Origin: Manihot esculenta
Lineage: Eukaryota; Streptophyta; Magnoliopsida; Malpighiales; Euphorbiaceae
Reading direction: 5' to 3'
Length of the DNA stretch: 64,000 nucleotides
Assembly: GCF_001659605.2 (NCBI RefSeq)
Contig: NC_035177.2
Coordinates: 34,488,136 to 34,552,135, forward strand
Part shown: in pieces, positions 19,716-31,615 of the stretch
Position numbering within the stretch: the first letter of the stretch is position 1
Layout: each line of letters begins with the position of its first letter
Position numbers and translations under genes: made by a program
The notes under the pieces: model-generated
Seen by the model: only the letters and a program-made list of their open reading frames with translations
Databases searched by the model: none
Told to the model about the DNA's origin: nothing

Positions 19716-22024
19716 TGTAACGACCCGAAAATCGGACCGTTACCGGCGCTAGGATCCGGGTCGACTTAAGGCCGCCGGGACCCGTAGCAAGCCTGACATA
19801 TAACCTGTAAACCTGTATAATCCCATACATGATCAGCAACATGCATAAAATTTAAAACTTTTCTTCATACATACTGTCATCAACTAACTCAACCTGTGCA
19901 TACTCTGAACGTATACATAACATAGTCCCTCTGTGGGATCTCATCAAGCCTTAAAGGCAAAACAACCTGTGTTGAGTTAGTTTACATAAACATCATAACA
20001 TAAGATCATGTATATACAAAAGGGATTAACAATATATTATGGTCAAGCACAACTCTATCCTCAATAACCTCATTACATAACATCCTGAATATTTTTACAT
20101 TACATTAATACAATTGTCATGTCCACAATCTAACTATTACATGCATATGACTTTTTCTCTTCTTGCCTTCCCTATCTATCCCGTACCTGCAAACCTGGGG
20201 GTTAGGGGAGAGGGGTGAGCTAGATGCCCAGTGAGCAGAATAGTAAAACATTTAAAACATATGATAACATGAAATGCATCACATCACAGCTAATCACATC
20301 AAGGATGAACTTGTCACCAATAGTCCCCTACATGGACCAACTGTGCCAGGGGCGTAGAATGGGCCTCACTGGTCTTTCTCTTACATAACATAACATAACA
20401 TGGTCCAACTGTGCCAGGGGCGTAGAATGGGCCTCACTGGTCTTTCTCTTACATAACATAACATAACATGGTCCAACTGTGCCAGGGGCGTAGAATGGGC
20501 CTCACTGGTCTTTCTCTCACATAGTGCCAGGGGCGTAGAATGGGCCTCACTGGTCTTCCATATCGTATCATCATCATCATAGCATAGGGGGACTAATGGA
20601 TCATTCAACATCCATCCACATCATCAAACATAATATGAAATGCACATATTCGTGGATACTAATGCAAACAACCTACTGTATCTCATGGCATTCATGATGC
20701 ATGGATCATGCTCAAAATTCATATTCATTTATTTTAAAACTTAAAGTTTATTCCACTCACCTCTGGATAGCTCTGACCAGACACTGGGGCAACAGACTCA
20801 CTGCTGGGGTCCTCGGTTCCTCGGGTCCGAACCTACACAGGTGGACTCAAATGAGGGACCAAACATACATAAACATAACTCTAACATACTCCCCAAAAAC
20901 CCCCTAAAACACCATGAAACAATCACATAAAACATGTAAGAAATGGCTGAACAGGGCACTTTCGGCGGCACCTTCGGCGGCCGAAAGTCCTGGACAGATC
21001 CGAAAGTCAGGCACTTTCGGCGGCACCTTCGGCGGCCGAAAGTCCCAGACAGAGACGAAAGTCTCTTTTCGGGGGCAACTTCGGCAGCCGAATGCTGCCT
21101 CCACAAAGGGGGTTCGGCAGCCGAAACTCCCTTCGGCGGCCGAACCTGGTTTCTGCCAGAAGGGCAGAAACTTGGTTCACATGAACCCCTTGCCTCCCAA
21201 AACCTCAAATCAAGCATATATCTCAACCAAATCATGCATACAAGTTCCTAGGGGCTTCAAAACATCAAATACCCCAACTACAACACTTCAAACACCCACA
21301 ATCAACACACATTGACCAAAACATCAATATTAACCCATAACTCAACATATAACCTAACATGCATTTCTACCCATAGATCTAGCATAAAACTTACTTAAAA
21401 CACATGAGGAGCTTAAGATCGGCTCTTACCTCTTGAAGATCGAGAGAGAGATGACCTAAACTTGGAGATCCACGAAAATGAGCTCCTGAGTTCCCAAAGC
21501 TCCAAAACTTGTTTCAAAAGTTCAAAACCTTCAATGCAAGCTTAAAACTCAAGAAAAATGGTGGGGATTTGGAGGAAAAACACTAGATTTGCAAAGGGAA
21601 GGTCGGAAGCTTGCTGTGGCCGAAAATGGGAGAAAGCTCGCCCATTTCGGCTAAGTGCCCCTTTTATAGGCGGCTGGCCAGGCCACGTTCGGGGGCCGAA
21701 TGTGCCTCCGCATCCATGAAATGTTCGGCGGCCGAACTTGACTTTCGGCGGCCGAACCTGGATTGCCCTCTCTCATGCTTTCGGGGGCCTAACGTGCCTC
21801 CAAAACGCATGCACGTTCGCCGGCCGAACTTGACTTTCGGCGGCCGAACCTGGGTTTTCCTCCAAAGACTCTTCAGGCAAAAACTCATTTAATTTCATAC
21901 TTAAAACCATTAAAACATGAAAACATTTTTATAAAACATGATTCTACCCTTCTAGAGATCTCCGACATCCGAGATTCCACCGGACGGTAGGAATTCCGAT
22001 ACCGGAGTCTAGCCGGGTATTACA
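19716..22024 (-). mobile_element. Solo LTR of the Tekay-like family, TSD CCTTT
   Basis: A 2,309-bp LTR starting at the plus-strand TGTAACGACCCG and ending GCCGGGTATTACA, flanked by CCTTT at 19,711-19,715 and 22,025-22,029. It contains both palindrome clusters and a four-unit tandem repeat (20,340-20,560). It has no internal domain. It is nested in a copia LTR. Confidence 0.94.
20340..20560. repeat. Tandem repeat inside LTR (GTGCCAGGGGCGTAGAATGG units)
   Basis: Four units of about 60 bp, the last shortened, share GTGCCAGGGGCGTAGAATGG, GCCTCACTGGTC and TTTCTCTTACATAACATAA. Homologous blocks with other copy numbers occur at 3,068-3,220, 27,990-28,130 and 62,630-62,830, so the repeat is a variable-number region of this LTR family. 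Confidence 0.8.
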
Positions 22025-22329
22025 CCTTTTTGTTATTTCCCTTATTATCTTTCCTATCAAATAGGGATTAAAACCCATAATGTTTTCCAACATATGCTTC
22101 ATGCCATTTGCATGGAGGTGAAAGACAATAAAAACAATCTCAGCAAATATATACTTGCCAAATCCACTCTAAAAGAATAAAAAATGAAAAATAATAACTT
22201 AAGGTCTAAGGTTAATTTCACAATAAAGCCATAGTAAGCAATTATGATACTAATTATGGTTCACCAAAGCGGAGCAATTCTTCGAGTACCATAGCACTAT
22301 AAATTCACAGAAAGTACCATTGGCATCCT

Positions 22330-22870
22330 TCCATTTGGGAGGCGAGACGAATCAATGGTGGCAGTGGCTTCCGCGATCATACCAAGGGGAAGGTAAGGAA
22401 GTGACATAGGAAGTGTTTCAAGGGAAAATTTGGGCATATTTTGGACCTACTGAATATGAAGATTCTAATGAGGCCCTTTCCAGAATTTGACAAGAGGGGA
22501 CTATGTGGGACTACCAAAAAGAATTTGAAAAACTCGAAAATCGAGTTCATGGGCGGACATAGAAGACATTAGTGGGAACTTTCATTGGCAGATAGAAACT
22601 AGAAATATCTAAAGGTATCTGAATGTTTAGATCAAAAACATTGAAAGAAGGTATTAATTTAGCTTGCATGAGGGATGATCAATTACAGCAATAGAGAAAG
22701 GTTACTAGAATTTAGGTCATTCTTTGATCGAACCTTCTGCTCTAATGAAACCATGAGCCACCACCATGAAAAGGTTCTCATGGGATGAAATGCAAAAGCA
22801 AAGGTTTCTTAGATTATGTTTCAACTGTGATGAAAAATTCTCTCTTGGACATCGATACAAAACACCTCAG
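22330..22870 (+). pseudogene. gypsy gag remnant with zinc knuckle
   Basis: Frame pieces show the capsid pattern QWWQWL, IWAYFGPTEYEDSNEALS and YQKEFEKLENRV, then RLCFNCDEKFSLGHRYK. The latter is a CCHC-like knuckle whose last Cys is replaced by Tyr. Several stops interrupt it. Confidence 0.7.
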
Positions 22871-22989
22871 CTACTGGTTTTGGAAGGATATGCCGAATGT
22901 TGTGAGGATAATGATGGAGACGACGCCTCCGCAATACTACTCGAAATTTCATTGCATACTCTTTCTGCATGGACAACTCATAAAATAAT

Positions 22990-25900
22990 GAGAGTGATGG
23001 CAACAATTGGAAACAACTGAAGTAGCAGTCTTGTCCACACATAATTTTGTGAGCGGAAGGATAGCCAACATGTTGCAGTTTCCTATTGCACCTACTGATT
23101 CGTTTGACATTAGAGTAGCCAACGAAAAATCATTAACATGCCAAGTCAGATTCGATAATGTGTCTATCAATATCCAAGGTATTATGTTCAAACTCACACT
23201 CTTTGCACTTCCCTTAATTGGATTGGATGTGGTTTTAAGGGTTCAATGGCTACCATAATTGGAAAATATTCTTTCTAATTGGAAGCAATTAACCATAGAG
23301 TTCCAGTGGAATAACCAAACTCACTTATTGCAAGGAATTAATGCATAAGCCATACAACTCATAACCATGAAAAGTCTATCCAAGGATACACGATATGGTC
23401 ACTCAGTATTTGCAATTTACCTTCCTACAACCAGTGTTAATAAGGCTAATGAGACCCATCTTGACATGACACATTTGTTGGAGAAATATAGTGATTTATT
23501 CATAAAGTTCACACAGGTACCACCACAGAGATAAATTGACCACCACATCAACTTAAAGGATGGCATTGGACCCATTAATATCAAACCCTACAAGTATGCC
23601 TATTTTTAAAAAGCTGAAATTAAGAAATAAGTTCATGACATATGAAAATGGGGCTAATTAGATCTAGTACTAATCCATTTTCATCACCTATCTTATTGGT
23701 TAAAAAGAAAGATGGCACATGGCAGTTCTATACTGATCACAGAGCCCTTAATGTTGTAACTATCAAAGACAAATTTCTAATACCAACTATGGAAGACATG
23801 CTAGATGAACTTTATGGGGCTTAATTTTTCACTAAACTAGACTTACGATCCGGTTATCACCGGGTTCAAGTCGATTCTCCTGACATTCATAAAAATACTT
23901 TTTGCACTCATAATCGGCATTACGAATATTTGGTTATGCCATCTAGATTATGTAATGCCCATCAACTTTCCAAACCATCATGAATTCCATCTTTCGTCTC
24001 TACCTCTGCAAATTCATACTTGTTTTTTTTATGACATCTTAATTTATAACCCCAATTGGACCATGCACACTGAACATGTTCACCAAGCTTTTGAAATATT
24101 AAGGCAACATGTATCCTCAGTTAAAATTATGCATTTGGCTTGCAAGAACTGGAATATTTGGACCCTCTTTCACTCCACAGGGAGTTAAAGTAGACAAAAA
24201 AAAATTGATGTTATGCTTCAGTGGCCTTTGCCTACTAATGTCTTTGAATTACGTGGATTTCTAGGAGTCACAGGTTATTATAGAAATTTTGTACGTAACT
24301 ATTGCGTCATTGCCTGTCCACTCACTGATCTTCTAAAAAATTGCAAGTTTGAATGGACATCAGAAGTTGAAGTTGCTTTCCAAAAACTCAAAGAGGCCAT
24401 GACCACTACTCCAACACTTGCCATGCCCAACTTTAACATTTCTTTTATCATTGAAATAGATGCCTCTAGTGATGGAATTAGTGCAGTGCTCACTCAACAA
24501 GCCAAACCCGACCTTCATGAGTAAGGATTTGGGGGTTGCAAAAAGAGCTTGGTCAATTTATGCAAAAAAAATGCTGCCCATTATTCATGCCATCCAAACA
24601 TGGAGATCCTATCTTCTCATCAATAAATTCCACATCCACACTGATCAAAAGAGTCTCAATCATTCATTAGAATAACACATCACTACACTTGAACAACGAA
24701 AATGGGTGGCGAAGCTGCTTGGATATAATATAAAATTCAATATAAACCAGGCAAGGAGAATAATGCAATTGATGCGCTATCACGAGTTGCTGGGAGCCCA
24801 TGTCTTGCAGCCATATTTGTTGCGCGCACTAACCTGTGGGAGCGCATTAAAAAGGAAGCATCAATCAACCCTTACATGCAAAGCATTGCCAAACTCGCCA
24901 CTGAGAAACCAAGTCAACCTTATAGCTGGCACAATGGCCTATTTTGCTATAAAAATCGGGTGGTTGTACTGCCTGAATCTGCTGTGGTTTAGCAACTTTT
25001 ACATGACTTTCACAATTCACCAATTGGAGGACACTCGAGGGACTTACGAACATACGACTCGCACAACAATTTTATTGACCCTCTATGTATCAAGTCGTGA
25101 AGCAACATGTTGCGTCCTGTGAAACATGTCAATGGACCAAAGCAGAAATATCATCACCAGCATGACTCCTTCAACCCTTGCCCATTCCATGATAATATGG
25201 GATGACATTAGACTAAATTTCATTGAAGGATTTCCCACCTCAAATAGCAAAAATTCCATACTCGTGGTGGTAGACAGGTTGAGCAAATTTGCCCATTTCA
25301 TGGCATTAGCACACCCATATATGACAAAAGTCATTACTGAAAAATTCATTGGAGTTGTCAAGTTACATGCTATGCCTCAAACCACCATTGGTGATTGAGA
25401 TCCAATTTTTATGAGCAAATTTTGATAGTATTTCTTTCACTCATCTGGTACTCAACGAAAAATGATTTATGTATATCACCCCTAGACAAATGGTCAGATA
25501 GAGGTAGTGAATCATTGTCTTGAATAATATTTGCATTGCTTTGTCTACCAATAATCCCACAAATGGCAGTCTTATTTACCATGGATATAATACTGGTATA
25601 ATACAGCTTATCATGCCTCCATCGGTATGTCTCCCTTCCAAGCTCTTTATGACAGACTATCACCAACTGTTCCTCATTATTGGGATAATACTTATCTACT
25701 TAATGATGTGGATAAATAATTAAAAGGACTGAGATCTCTTGTTGCAACAGCTCAAAATAATATGTACGCTGCCAACAACCGAATGAAACAACTTGCTGAT
25801 GCCAATTGGAGGGATATGGAGTTTTCGATGGGTGATTGGGTCTTTCTCAAACTCCACCCATATAGGTAGCATTCACTATTCAAAAGAGCATATAAAAAAC

Positions 25901-26298
25901 TGGCCAGAAAATTCTATGGCCCGTACTAGATTATAGAACGGGTTGGTCCAGTCGCATATAAACTGCAACTACTTGAAGGAGCACAGATTCATCTAGTGTT
26001 TCACGTGTCCTTTTTAAAGAAAAAAATAGGAAACACAACTTCGCCAACAACTGAATTGCCACCAATGAATGATGTTGGTGAAATGCTACTTGAAACTAAC
26101 TCAATTCTAGATGTTCATTGGAGAAAAAAAGAATCCAAAATAGTGAAACAAAAACTAGTTAAGCGGAAGAAACTACCACTCGAGGATGCAACATAGGAGG
26201 ATTCAGAGGTGCTACACGATCGCTTCCTCCATCTCAACCTCTAGGACAAGGTCCATGTTCCACGGGGTATAATGATAAGCTAAGGAGGTCTACACGTG
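22990..26298 (+). pseudogene. gypsy pol remnant (protease to chromodomain-like tail)
   Basis: The protease segment (STHNFVSGRIANML) has lost the catalytic Asp-Ser/Thr-Gly. RT pieces include SSPILLVKKKDGTWQFYTDH, KLDLRSGYH and a damaged catalytic box (FFYDILIYN, one Asp missing). RNase H pieces include FIIEIDASSDGISAVL and IHTDQKSLNH. Integrase pieces include LVVVDRLSKFAHF. The C-terminal module has FYGPY, HLVFHVSFLKK and a tail with WRKKESKIVKQKLVKRKK. There are more than ten stop codons in total. Confidence 0.78.
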
Positions 26299-28776
26299 TG
26301 TAATACCCGGCTAGATTCCGGCATCGGAATCCCTACCATCCGGCGGAATCTCCGTTGGAATCTGGAATTTTGATGATGCCAGAGTCTTCTAGAGGGGTAA
26401 AATGCGATTTCTAAAATGTTTTTACTGATTTCATGATTTTAAATGAAAAAGAATTGAGTTTTGAAAAGAAAAGACCAAGGAGGTTTTTGCCAGGTTCGGC
26501 CGCCGAAAGTGAAGTTCGGCCGCCGAACATGAGTTGGTTTTGGGAGCGCTTTTGGCCTCCGAAAGCTATGTTTGAACAAACCAGGTTCGGCCGCCGAACC
26601 TCAAGTTCGGCCGCCGAACATGGGGGTGTTTTGCATGCACGTTAGGCCGCCGAAGGAAGTTTGGCTGGCCACCTATAAAAGCCCCTCAGACCGAAAATGG
26701 GCGAGATTTCTCCCCATTCTCGAGCTCAGGTGTGTTCATGTCCTCCTGTGGTCATTTTTATGTTTTCTCTTCATCTCCTTCATATTTTTATGAGTTCCAT
26801 GGTTGTTTTGAAGAGTTTTCAAGCTTAGATCAAGTTTTGGGAGCTTGGAGACCCAAGGAGTAATTTTCTCCCATCTCCAAGTTGGAGCTCGCACAAACCC
26901 TCAATCTTCAAGAGGTAAGTGTGGATCTTTGCTTTCCTTTACGTTTCATGAAGTTTTAAGTGAGTTTTAAGAGGTTTTAATGGTTGAGTATGGGTAGATA
27001 TGCATGTTAGGGTTTATGTGGGTTTTATGCCCAATGTATGTTTATATGATGTTATGATGAAGATTTGAGCTAGTTTATGCATGTGGGAGAGAGTATGCAT
27101 GATTGGGAAAGAGTATGTGAGGTTTGGTTTGTTTTGATGGTTTTGGCCTATGTGGGTCATAAACTATCTATATATGCTTTAAATGTTGTTTTTGGGAGTT
27201 TAAGCTTTGTTTGAGCTCCTTTGTGCATGGTTAAAGATGTATGCATGTGTTTGAGAAGTTGGGTGCTTGTTTTGGGGTGTATGGAAGGTTTGGGAGGCTT
27301 AAAATGCATAAAGGCTGAGTTCTGGATGAACTCAGGTTCGGCCGCCGAAGGTGGTTTCGGCCGCCGAACATGCCTGAGGATGCAGGGATTGGCCGCCTAA
27401 CCTTGTCCCCGAAAGTTGAGTTTTGGCTGAAAGCAGACTTTCGGCCGCCGAAGGTAATGTTCGGCCGCCGAAAGTGCCTGACTTTCGTCTCTGGAGAGAG
27501 GGTTCGGCCGCCGAAGGTGCCGCCGAACCTGCCTGACTTTCGTCTCTGTCTGGGACTTTCGGCCGCCGAAAGTGCCCTGTCCAGCCTTTTCTTGGGTGTT
27601 TTCTATGCATGTTTCTATGATGTTTTAGGGGGCTTTTGGGGAGTTGTTTATGAGTTTTTTAGAGTATGTTTGGCACCTCACTGGAGTCCACCTGTGTAGG
27701 ATCGGACCCGAGGATCCGAGGTGTTTAGCAGTGTCAGCCGTTTCAGAGTCGGCCCAGAGCTAGTCAAAGGTGAGTGGAACTAAACCTTATGTTTTAAAAT
27801 AAATCAAATGTTAAGCATGTTCATGCATCATAAAATGCCATGATATGTAATAGGTTGTATTGCACTAGTATTCACGAATATGATGCATAGCATAATATAT
27901 GTTGTTGTTGTGGATGAATCTTGAATGATCCTTTAGCCCTCAGTACGATGTGAAATGATATGATATGCCATGGTATGATATGAGATAGAAAGACCAGGTC
28001 GCCCCTGGTACTATGTTATGAAAGCGAACACTAGGTGAGGCCTAATCGCCCCTGGTGTAGTTGGACATGTTATGATATGATTTAAGTAAGCGAATACTAG
28101 GTGTGGCCTCATCGCCCCTGGTATAGTTGGACGTATTATGATACGTAGAGGGCTAGGGGTGACAAATTCATCCTTGATGTGATATGTTTGTGTTGTGATG
28201 CACTCCATGATAGCATATGTTAAAATGAACTGTTTTCTTTATGGTTTCTGCTCACTGGGCTTTATAGCTCACCCCTCTCCCCTAACCCCAGGTATGCAGG
28301 GCCAGAGATAGTTCAGGAAGTCGTCAAGCTATGGCTATGGTTATGTTGAGTAATAGTTTAGTAGTGGACATGATGCTTTGTAAAGATAGGTATTGATGTA
28401 ATGTAAGGTTTATGTAATGACGTAAAAGAGTTGTTTTACATAATGATATTATGTCATATGTGCAGAGTTATAGTATTGTGCTTGGCCCGAGTTGGATAAT
28501 CCCTTTGTACATGAGTTTTATTTTATGTTGTTACATGTGATGGACCGAGTTTGACATAGGGTATGCTGACCCTAGGGGTTCTATGAGTTCAGTCATAGTG
28601 CATACACAGGTCAAACTGGTTAAAGGTAAAGTTTTAAATGTTTTATGGATATGTTTGATCATGTTTGGGATTATACCAGCTGTACAGGATGCATAGTAGG
28701 CTTGCTACGGGTCCCGGCGGCCTTATGCCGATCTGGATCCTAGCACCGGTAGCGGTCCGATTTTCGGGTCGTTACA
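26299..28776 (+). mobile_element. Complete solo LTR of the Tekay-like family, TSD ACGTG
   Basis: A 2,478-bp LTR from TGTAATACCCGGCTAG to TTTTCGGGTCGTTACA, in plus orientation, flanked by ACGTG at 26,294-26,298 and 28,777-28,781. It has palindrome clusters at 26,493-26,660 and 27,335-27,570. The interrupted gypsy pol frame resumes immediately after the second TSD copy, which confirms both boundaries. Confidence 0.96.
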
Positions 28777-28830
28777 ACGTGTGTCCAAAGGCAATCCACA
28801 ATATCTTGACTAACAAGATAAACACGAGTG

Positions 28831-29222
28831 GATTAGAGGGAAGTGGATGGAGTAGATAATGCATTAAGAATCTTTTAAGTGCATGGAACATGAGATAAAA
28901 ATCGTCCCTTGAAAACATGGCCACCACTTGAAGTCTCAATTGCTGTTTTCTGTTATTTCATTGTTTACCTTTATTTATGGGTCATGCTCATTTCTTAAAG
29001 TCATGGATTGAGAATTAACGTTGGTTTCTTGTTTGTATTTAAACTCTCCATTGTTGTAAAGGAGGGCAAGCTTATTTCTATTTAAATAATAGCTTATTCT
29101 CACTCTAAGTTGAATCATATTACAACCTAAATTCTTATAACTCTAACTAGGACCTATCATAATAATAGTATAATAACGATTGTATCACATAAATAATGCT
29201 ATATGATTTAATAATCGAATTA
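28831..29222. other. 3' flank of the decayed gypsy element, no gene seen
   Basis: AT-rich sequence that probably includes the element's 3' UTR and decayed 3' LTR. It contains TATTTAAACTCTCC-like and TATTTAAATAATAGC promoter-like stretches. With no second LTR copy in the window, I cannot set the boundaries. Confidence 0.4.
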
Positions 29223-29654
29223 GGGGCGAGTATTCGATCGGTTCGATTAAAAATCAAATCGAATTGAACAAATAAAAAATTTAAGTATTTGTGAAATCAA
29301 ACTGAATCAAATTAAGAAAATATCAATATAAATTGAATCGATTTGATTTAATTCGATTCAGATTGATTTGGTCGATTGGATTTTTAACATACCTTTTATT
29401 TTTTACATCTTATTTTTAGTATTTTAAGGTCAGAAATATACTAATCTTAGTTAGAGTTTGATCTTCCTATATTACTAAAATAATATAGTATTGCTAATTA
29501 ATTGATTTATTCTGGTTTGTAGATTTTTTTTTTATCAAATCTAAACTAAATTGAAATGATTAAATTTTTTAAAAATTAAAATCGAAAAAACTAAATTGAA
29601 TTTTTGAATTGATTCGGTATATTATTTTGGTTTTAATTGAATATTGTTTACCCC
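29223..29654. mobile_element. Palindromic MITE-like element
   Basis: About 430 bp with related inverted ends: GGGGCGAGTATTCGATCGG at the left and, on the other strand at the right, GGGGTAAACAATATTCAAT. Both are followed by repeated TCGATT/GAATCG-type motifs. It has no coding capacity. A clear TSD was not found, so the superfamily is open. Confidence 0.5.
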
Positions 29655-30657
29655 AACTCATTATGCCTTACACTTCCATTTTCTTTTTACCATAAGAGAC
29701 ATTTGAGTTATCTCTTTTATAAAGTCTTTATTATTAAAAATGTGTAAATCGAGAGAGATAAATTAATTTATTCATGTCTATATTGAATCAATATGACCCA
29801 AGTTAATTCTGAAAGAGGTAAGCTTTCTAAATCTATGAGATTATTATTATTCAAAATCTAATGTTACGGTATTAAATGAAATTTATATTTATAATTTATA
29901 TTATATTAATATTTATGATAATTTAAATATTATTAAAAAATAGTTTACATGTGATAAGATCCTAGATTTTGAATAAATTAATTTCTTTATTAATTTATAC
30001 TATATTTGTAACTCATAATCCTAATGGATACTCTATATTAATTAGAGAGGAATAAGTATTCTTTAATAACTAAAAGTCTCAATAGCGAATATAGTACTCT
30101 TATTTTTGTTTACTTCCTCAATTGAATAAGATTCCTAATTAGATTAGAACCGAAAGATTTAATACTATAAACAGGAGTATGATAGAGAAATTATTTGGTT
30201 TGAACAAATTTTGTCCATGTAATTGAAGACACCATAAGGTCTCTTATGGTGTATAACAAAATTATAATAAATATATTGAGTTATCTCTGTATGATAATGA
30301 GAAGAATTAATATATTTAGTCAAAACAATTTACAGTAAGAGGTAATTTGAGATTATAATTAATTATTTTATTGAAAATAATGGAGATAAATGTCAATGAC
30401 CTTATATTAAGAGATCTACGTCAAATTGCAGTACAAATTTTAAAAATTTATCCTTTAAGAACTTAAAAAAAAAAAGTGTTTGGCCGAAGGGAATTGCCTC
30501 GATTCGTTGAAAATCATGATGCATAGAACAACGTTCTTCAATCATAATATACAAATTATGCCACAAATATCCTGCAATCACTTGAATTTTTAGCAAAATA
30601 TTTTATTGCCAATTATTTATTTCTTGCAACTCGTCGTACATGTTTGTGTGAGAGTAA
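29655..30657. other. AT-rich region downstream of MMP gene 1
   Basis: No gene seen. Parts match the downstream flank of MMP gene 2. Bases 29,870-29,940 resemble 50,495-50,575, and 30,410-30,600 resemble 50,610-50,770 (shared block GGCCGAAGGGAATTGCCTCG). About 450 bp (29,940-30,400) are present here and missing from the other copy, so this is either an insertion here or a deletion there. Confidence 0.6.
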
Positions 30658-31557
30658 TTAGGGTTTAGGGTATAGAGTTTGTATGCCTTGAACATCATCT
30701 GGACTAAGAACTCTTTTAATAACCCCATATTGAATTGTAGGATACATAACAGCCTTGGGATCCTGGCTATGTGCAAGACCCAAAAGGTGACCAATTTCAT
30801 GAACAGCAACAGATTCCACGTCCACTTGGTTACTAGCAGGATTAGTACTCCAATTTTCAGTAGCATCATAATGCGTCCTTCCATCACTTGGATAGAAAGA
30901 ATGAGCCAAAACATTACCAGGTCCATCAAAAGGTGAGCCATCTCCGTGATCACCAGTGTAAAAGCCAATATGAAGATCTTGTATTTCACCAGCAGCTGCT
31001 TCGTGGAAACGGAACGGGGATCCAATCTGCCAATTTACAAAAGCTTGTGCAAATGCAGCCCTCACATCTTTAGAATTGGGTACATTGGGGAGGAACACAT
31101 AAGTGAGATTGAACTTGTTCCATTTTGGCATACCTGCTGGAAATGCATAAAGAGGACCAATGATAGAGTCTCTAGACTGGTTTAAGGATGTAAAATCGGT
31201 GATATCAGGTACTCCACATCGCGGAATCATCATCTTTTGTATAGTTTCAGAGCCGAGACTTCCAGTAATATTGAGACGGAAAAATTTTTGATATTTCTTA
31301 AGAGCAAACTTTAATTGATCGTCAAAATAATTATTTAGATGACGGGTATCATAAGAGTTTGGATAATATCCAAATCTAATGAGAAATTTTTTCACTTCAT
31401 CAAGGCCAACGACAGTTTGGCCCTTGTGGACTTCCTTTAGATTTTGAAGGAATTTGAAAGCTTGCTCCTGAGGTTTGAAGGTCTGAGATTGAGATATGGA
31501 GGATGGGATTGAAAAAAGGAGGAAGACTATCATAAAATAAGAAATTTTCCAAGACAT
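30658..31557 (-). CDS. Secreted matrix metalloproteinase (MMP gene 1), intronless
   Basis: A 299-residue zinc endopeptidase of the matrixin family (M10A) that acts in the cell wall or apoplast. An N-terminal hydrophobic signal peptide (about residues 1-22, FMIVFLLFSIP) is followed by a peptidoglycan-binding-like prodomain (about 30-110). The cysteine switch PRCGVPD (Cys114) keeps the enzyme latent. The catalytic domain has the zinc site HEIGHLLGLAH (His243, Glu244, His247, His253) and Met-turn Met261. All key residues are present and there is no intron, as is typical of plant MMPs. It ends at TLYPKP without the C-terminal hydrophobic GPI-signal tail found in many plant MMPs, so it is probably soluble. 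The start is the first Met, directly before the signal peptide and 45-58 bp from a TATA box. It is about 80% identical to MMP gene 2 by residue count. The substrate is unknown. Confidence 0.95.
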   Translation of the reverse strand: MSWKISYFMIVFLLFSIPSSISQSQTFKPQEQAFKFLQNLKEVHKGQTVVGLDEVKKFLIRFGYYPNSYDTRHLNNYFDDQLKFALKKYQKFFRLNITGSLGSETIQKMMIPRCGVPDITDFTSLNQSRDSIIGPLYAFPAGMPKWNKFNLTYVFLPNVPNSKDVRAAFAQAFVNWQIGSPFRFHEAAAGEIQDLHIGFYTGDHGDGSPFDGPGNVLAHSFYPSDGRTHYDATENWSTNPASNQVDVESVAVHEIGHLLGLAHSQDPKAVMYPTIQYGVIKRVLSPDDVQGIQTLYPKP

Positions 31558-31600
31558 TTTGAGATGTTTTACTTGGATGATTTAAGTTGATATTGCGCAT

Positions 31601-31615
31601 CTATATATATATATA
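31601..31615 (-). promoter_or_regulatory. Probable TATA box of MMP gene 1
   Basis: On the minus strand a TTATATATATATATAG run lies 45-58 bp upstream of the ATG. This would give a very short 5' UTR. MMP gene 2 has a TATA-like TTATACATAG at the equivalent place (about 51,757-51,768), and the surrounding 170 bp is conserved between the two. Confidence 0.5.

Larger units (their letters stand above)
16722..22092 (+). mobile_element. Rearranged Ty1/copia element with three LTR copies
   Basis: Three plus-orientation copies of one LTR family begin TGTTAGAATTAATAATTTG at 16,722, 18,489 and 19,185. The outermost ends are 16,722 and 22,092. They are flanked by TATGA (16,717-16,721) and TATGC (22,093-22,097), a plausible aged TSD. 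Between LTR copies 1 and 2 lies an inverted copia pol fragment followed by a plus-strand copia 3' end. The structure suggests recombination between two related elements or internal inversion. It is not functional. Confidence 0.65.
19185..22092 (+). repeat. copia LTR copy 3, split by two insertions
   Basis: Begins TGTTAGAATTAATAATTTG and ends ...GTTTTCCAACA at 22,092. The LTR is interrupted by a roughly 245-bp insert near 19,429-19,669 and by the solo gypsy LTR at 19,716-22,024. With both removed, it aligns with copy 1 through the block CTTTATCCTTTTGTTATTTC. Confidence 0.72.
22330..28830 (+). mobile_element. Decayed chromovirus-like Ty3/gypsy element, split by a solo LTR
   Basis: A plus-strand element with gag at about 22,330-22,870, protease about 23,000-23,260, RT 23,560-24,190, RNase H 24,210-24,680, integrase 24,700-25,700 and a chromodomain-like tail to 26,270. 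The pol tail continues in frame after the solo LTR at 28,782-28,825 (TRVSKGNPQYLD). Numerous stops and frameshifts make it inactive. No matching 5' LTR was seen. The region 22,093-22,329 between the copia end and gag holds no recognisable gene. Confidence 0.78.

Noticed and set aside
29223..29654. Assigning the palindromic element to hAT or another superfamily
   Set aside because: No convincing 8-bp or other TSD was found next to the GGGG ends, so I left the superfamily open.
30679..31185. Plus-strand ORFs opposite MMP gene 1 (and equivalents at 50,835 and 58,307)
   Set aside because: Antisense shadows of the MMP coding sequence that lack independent support.
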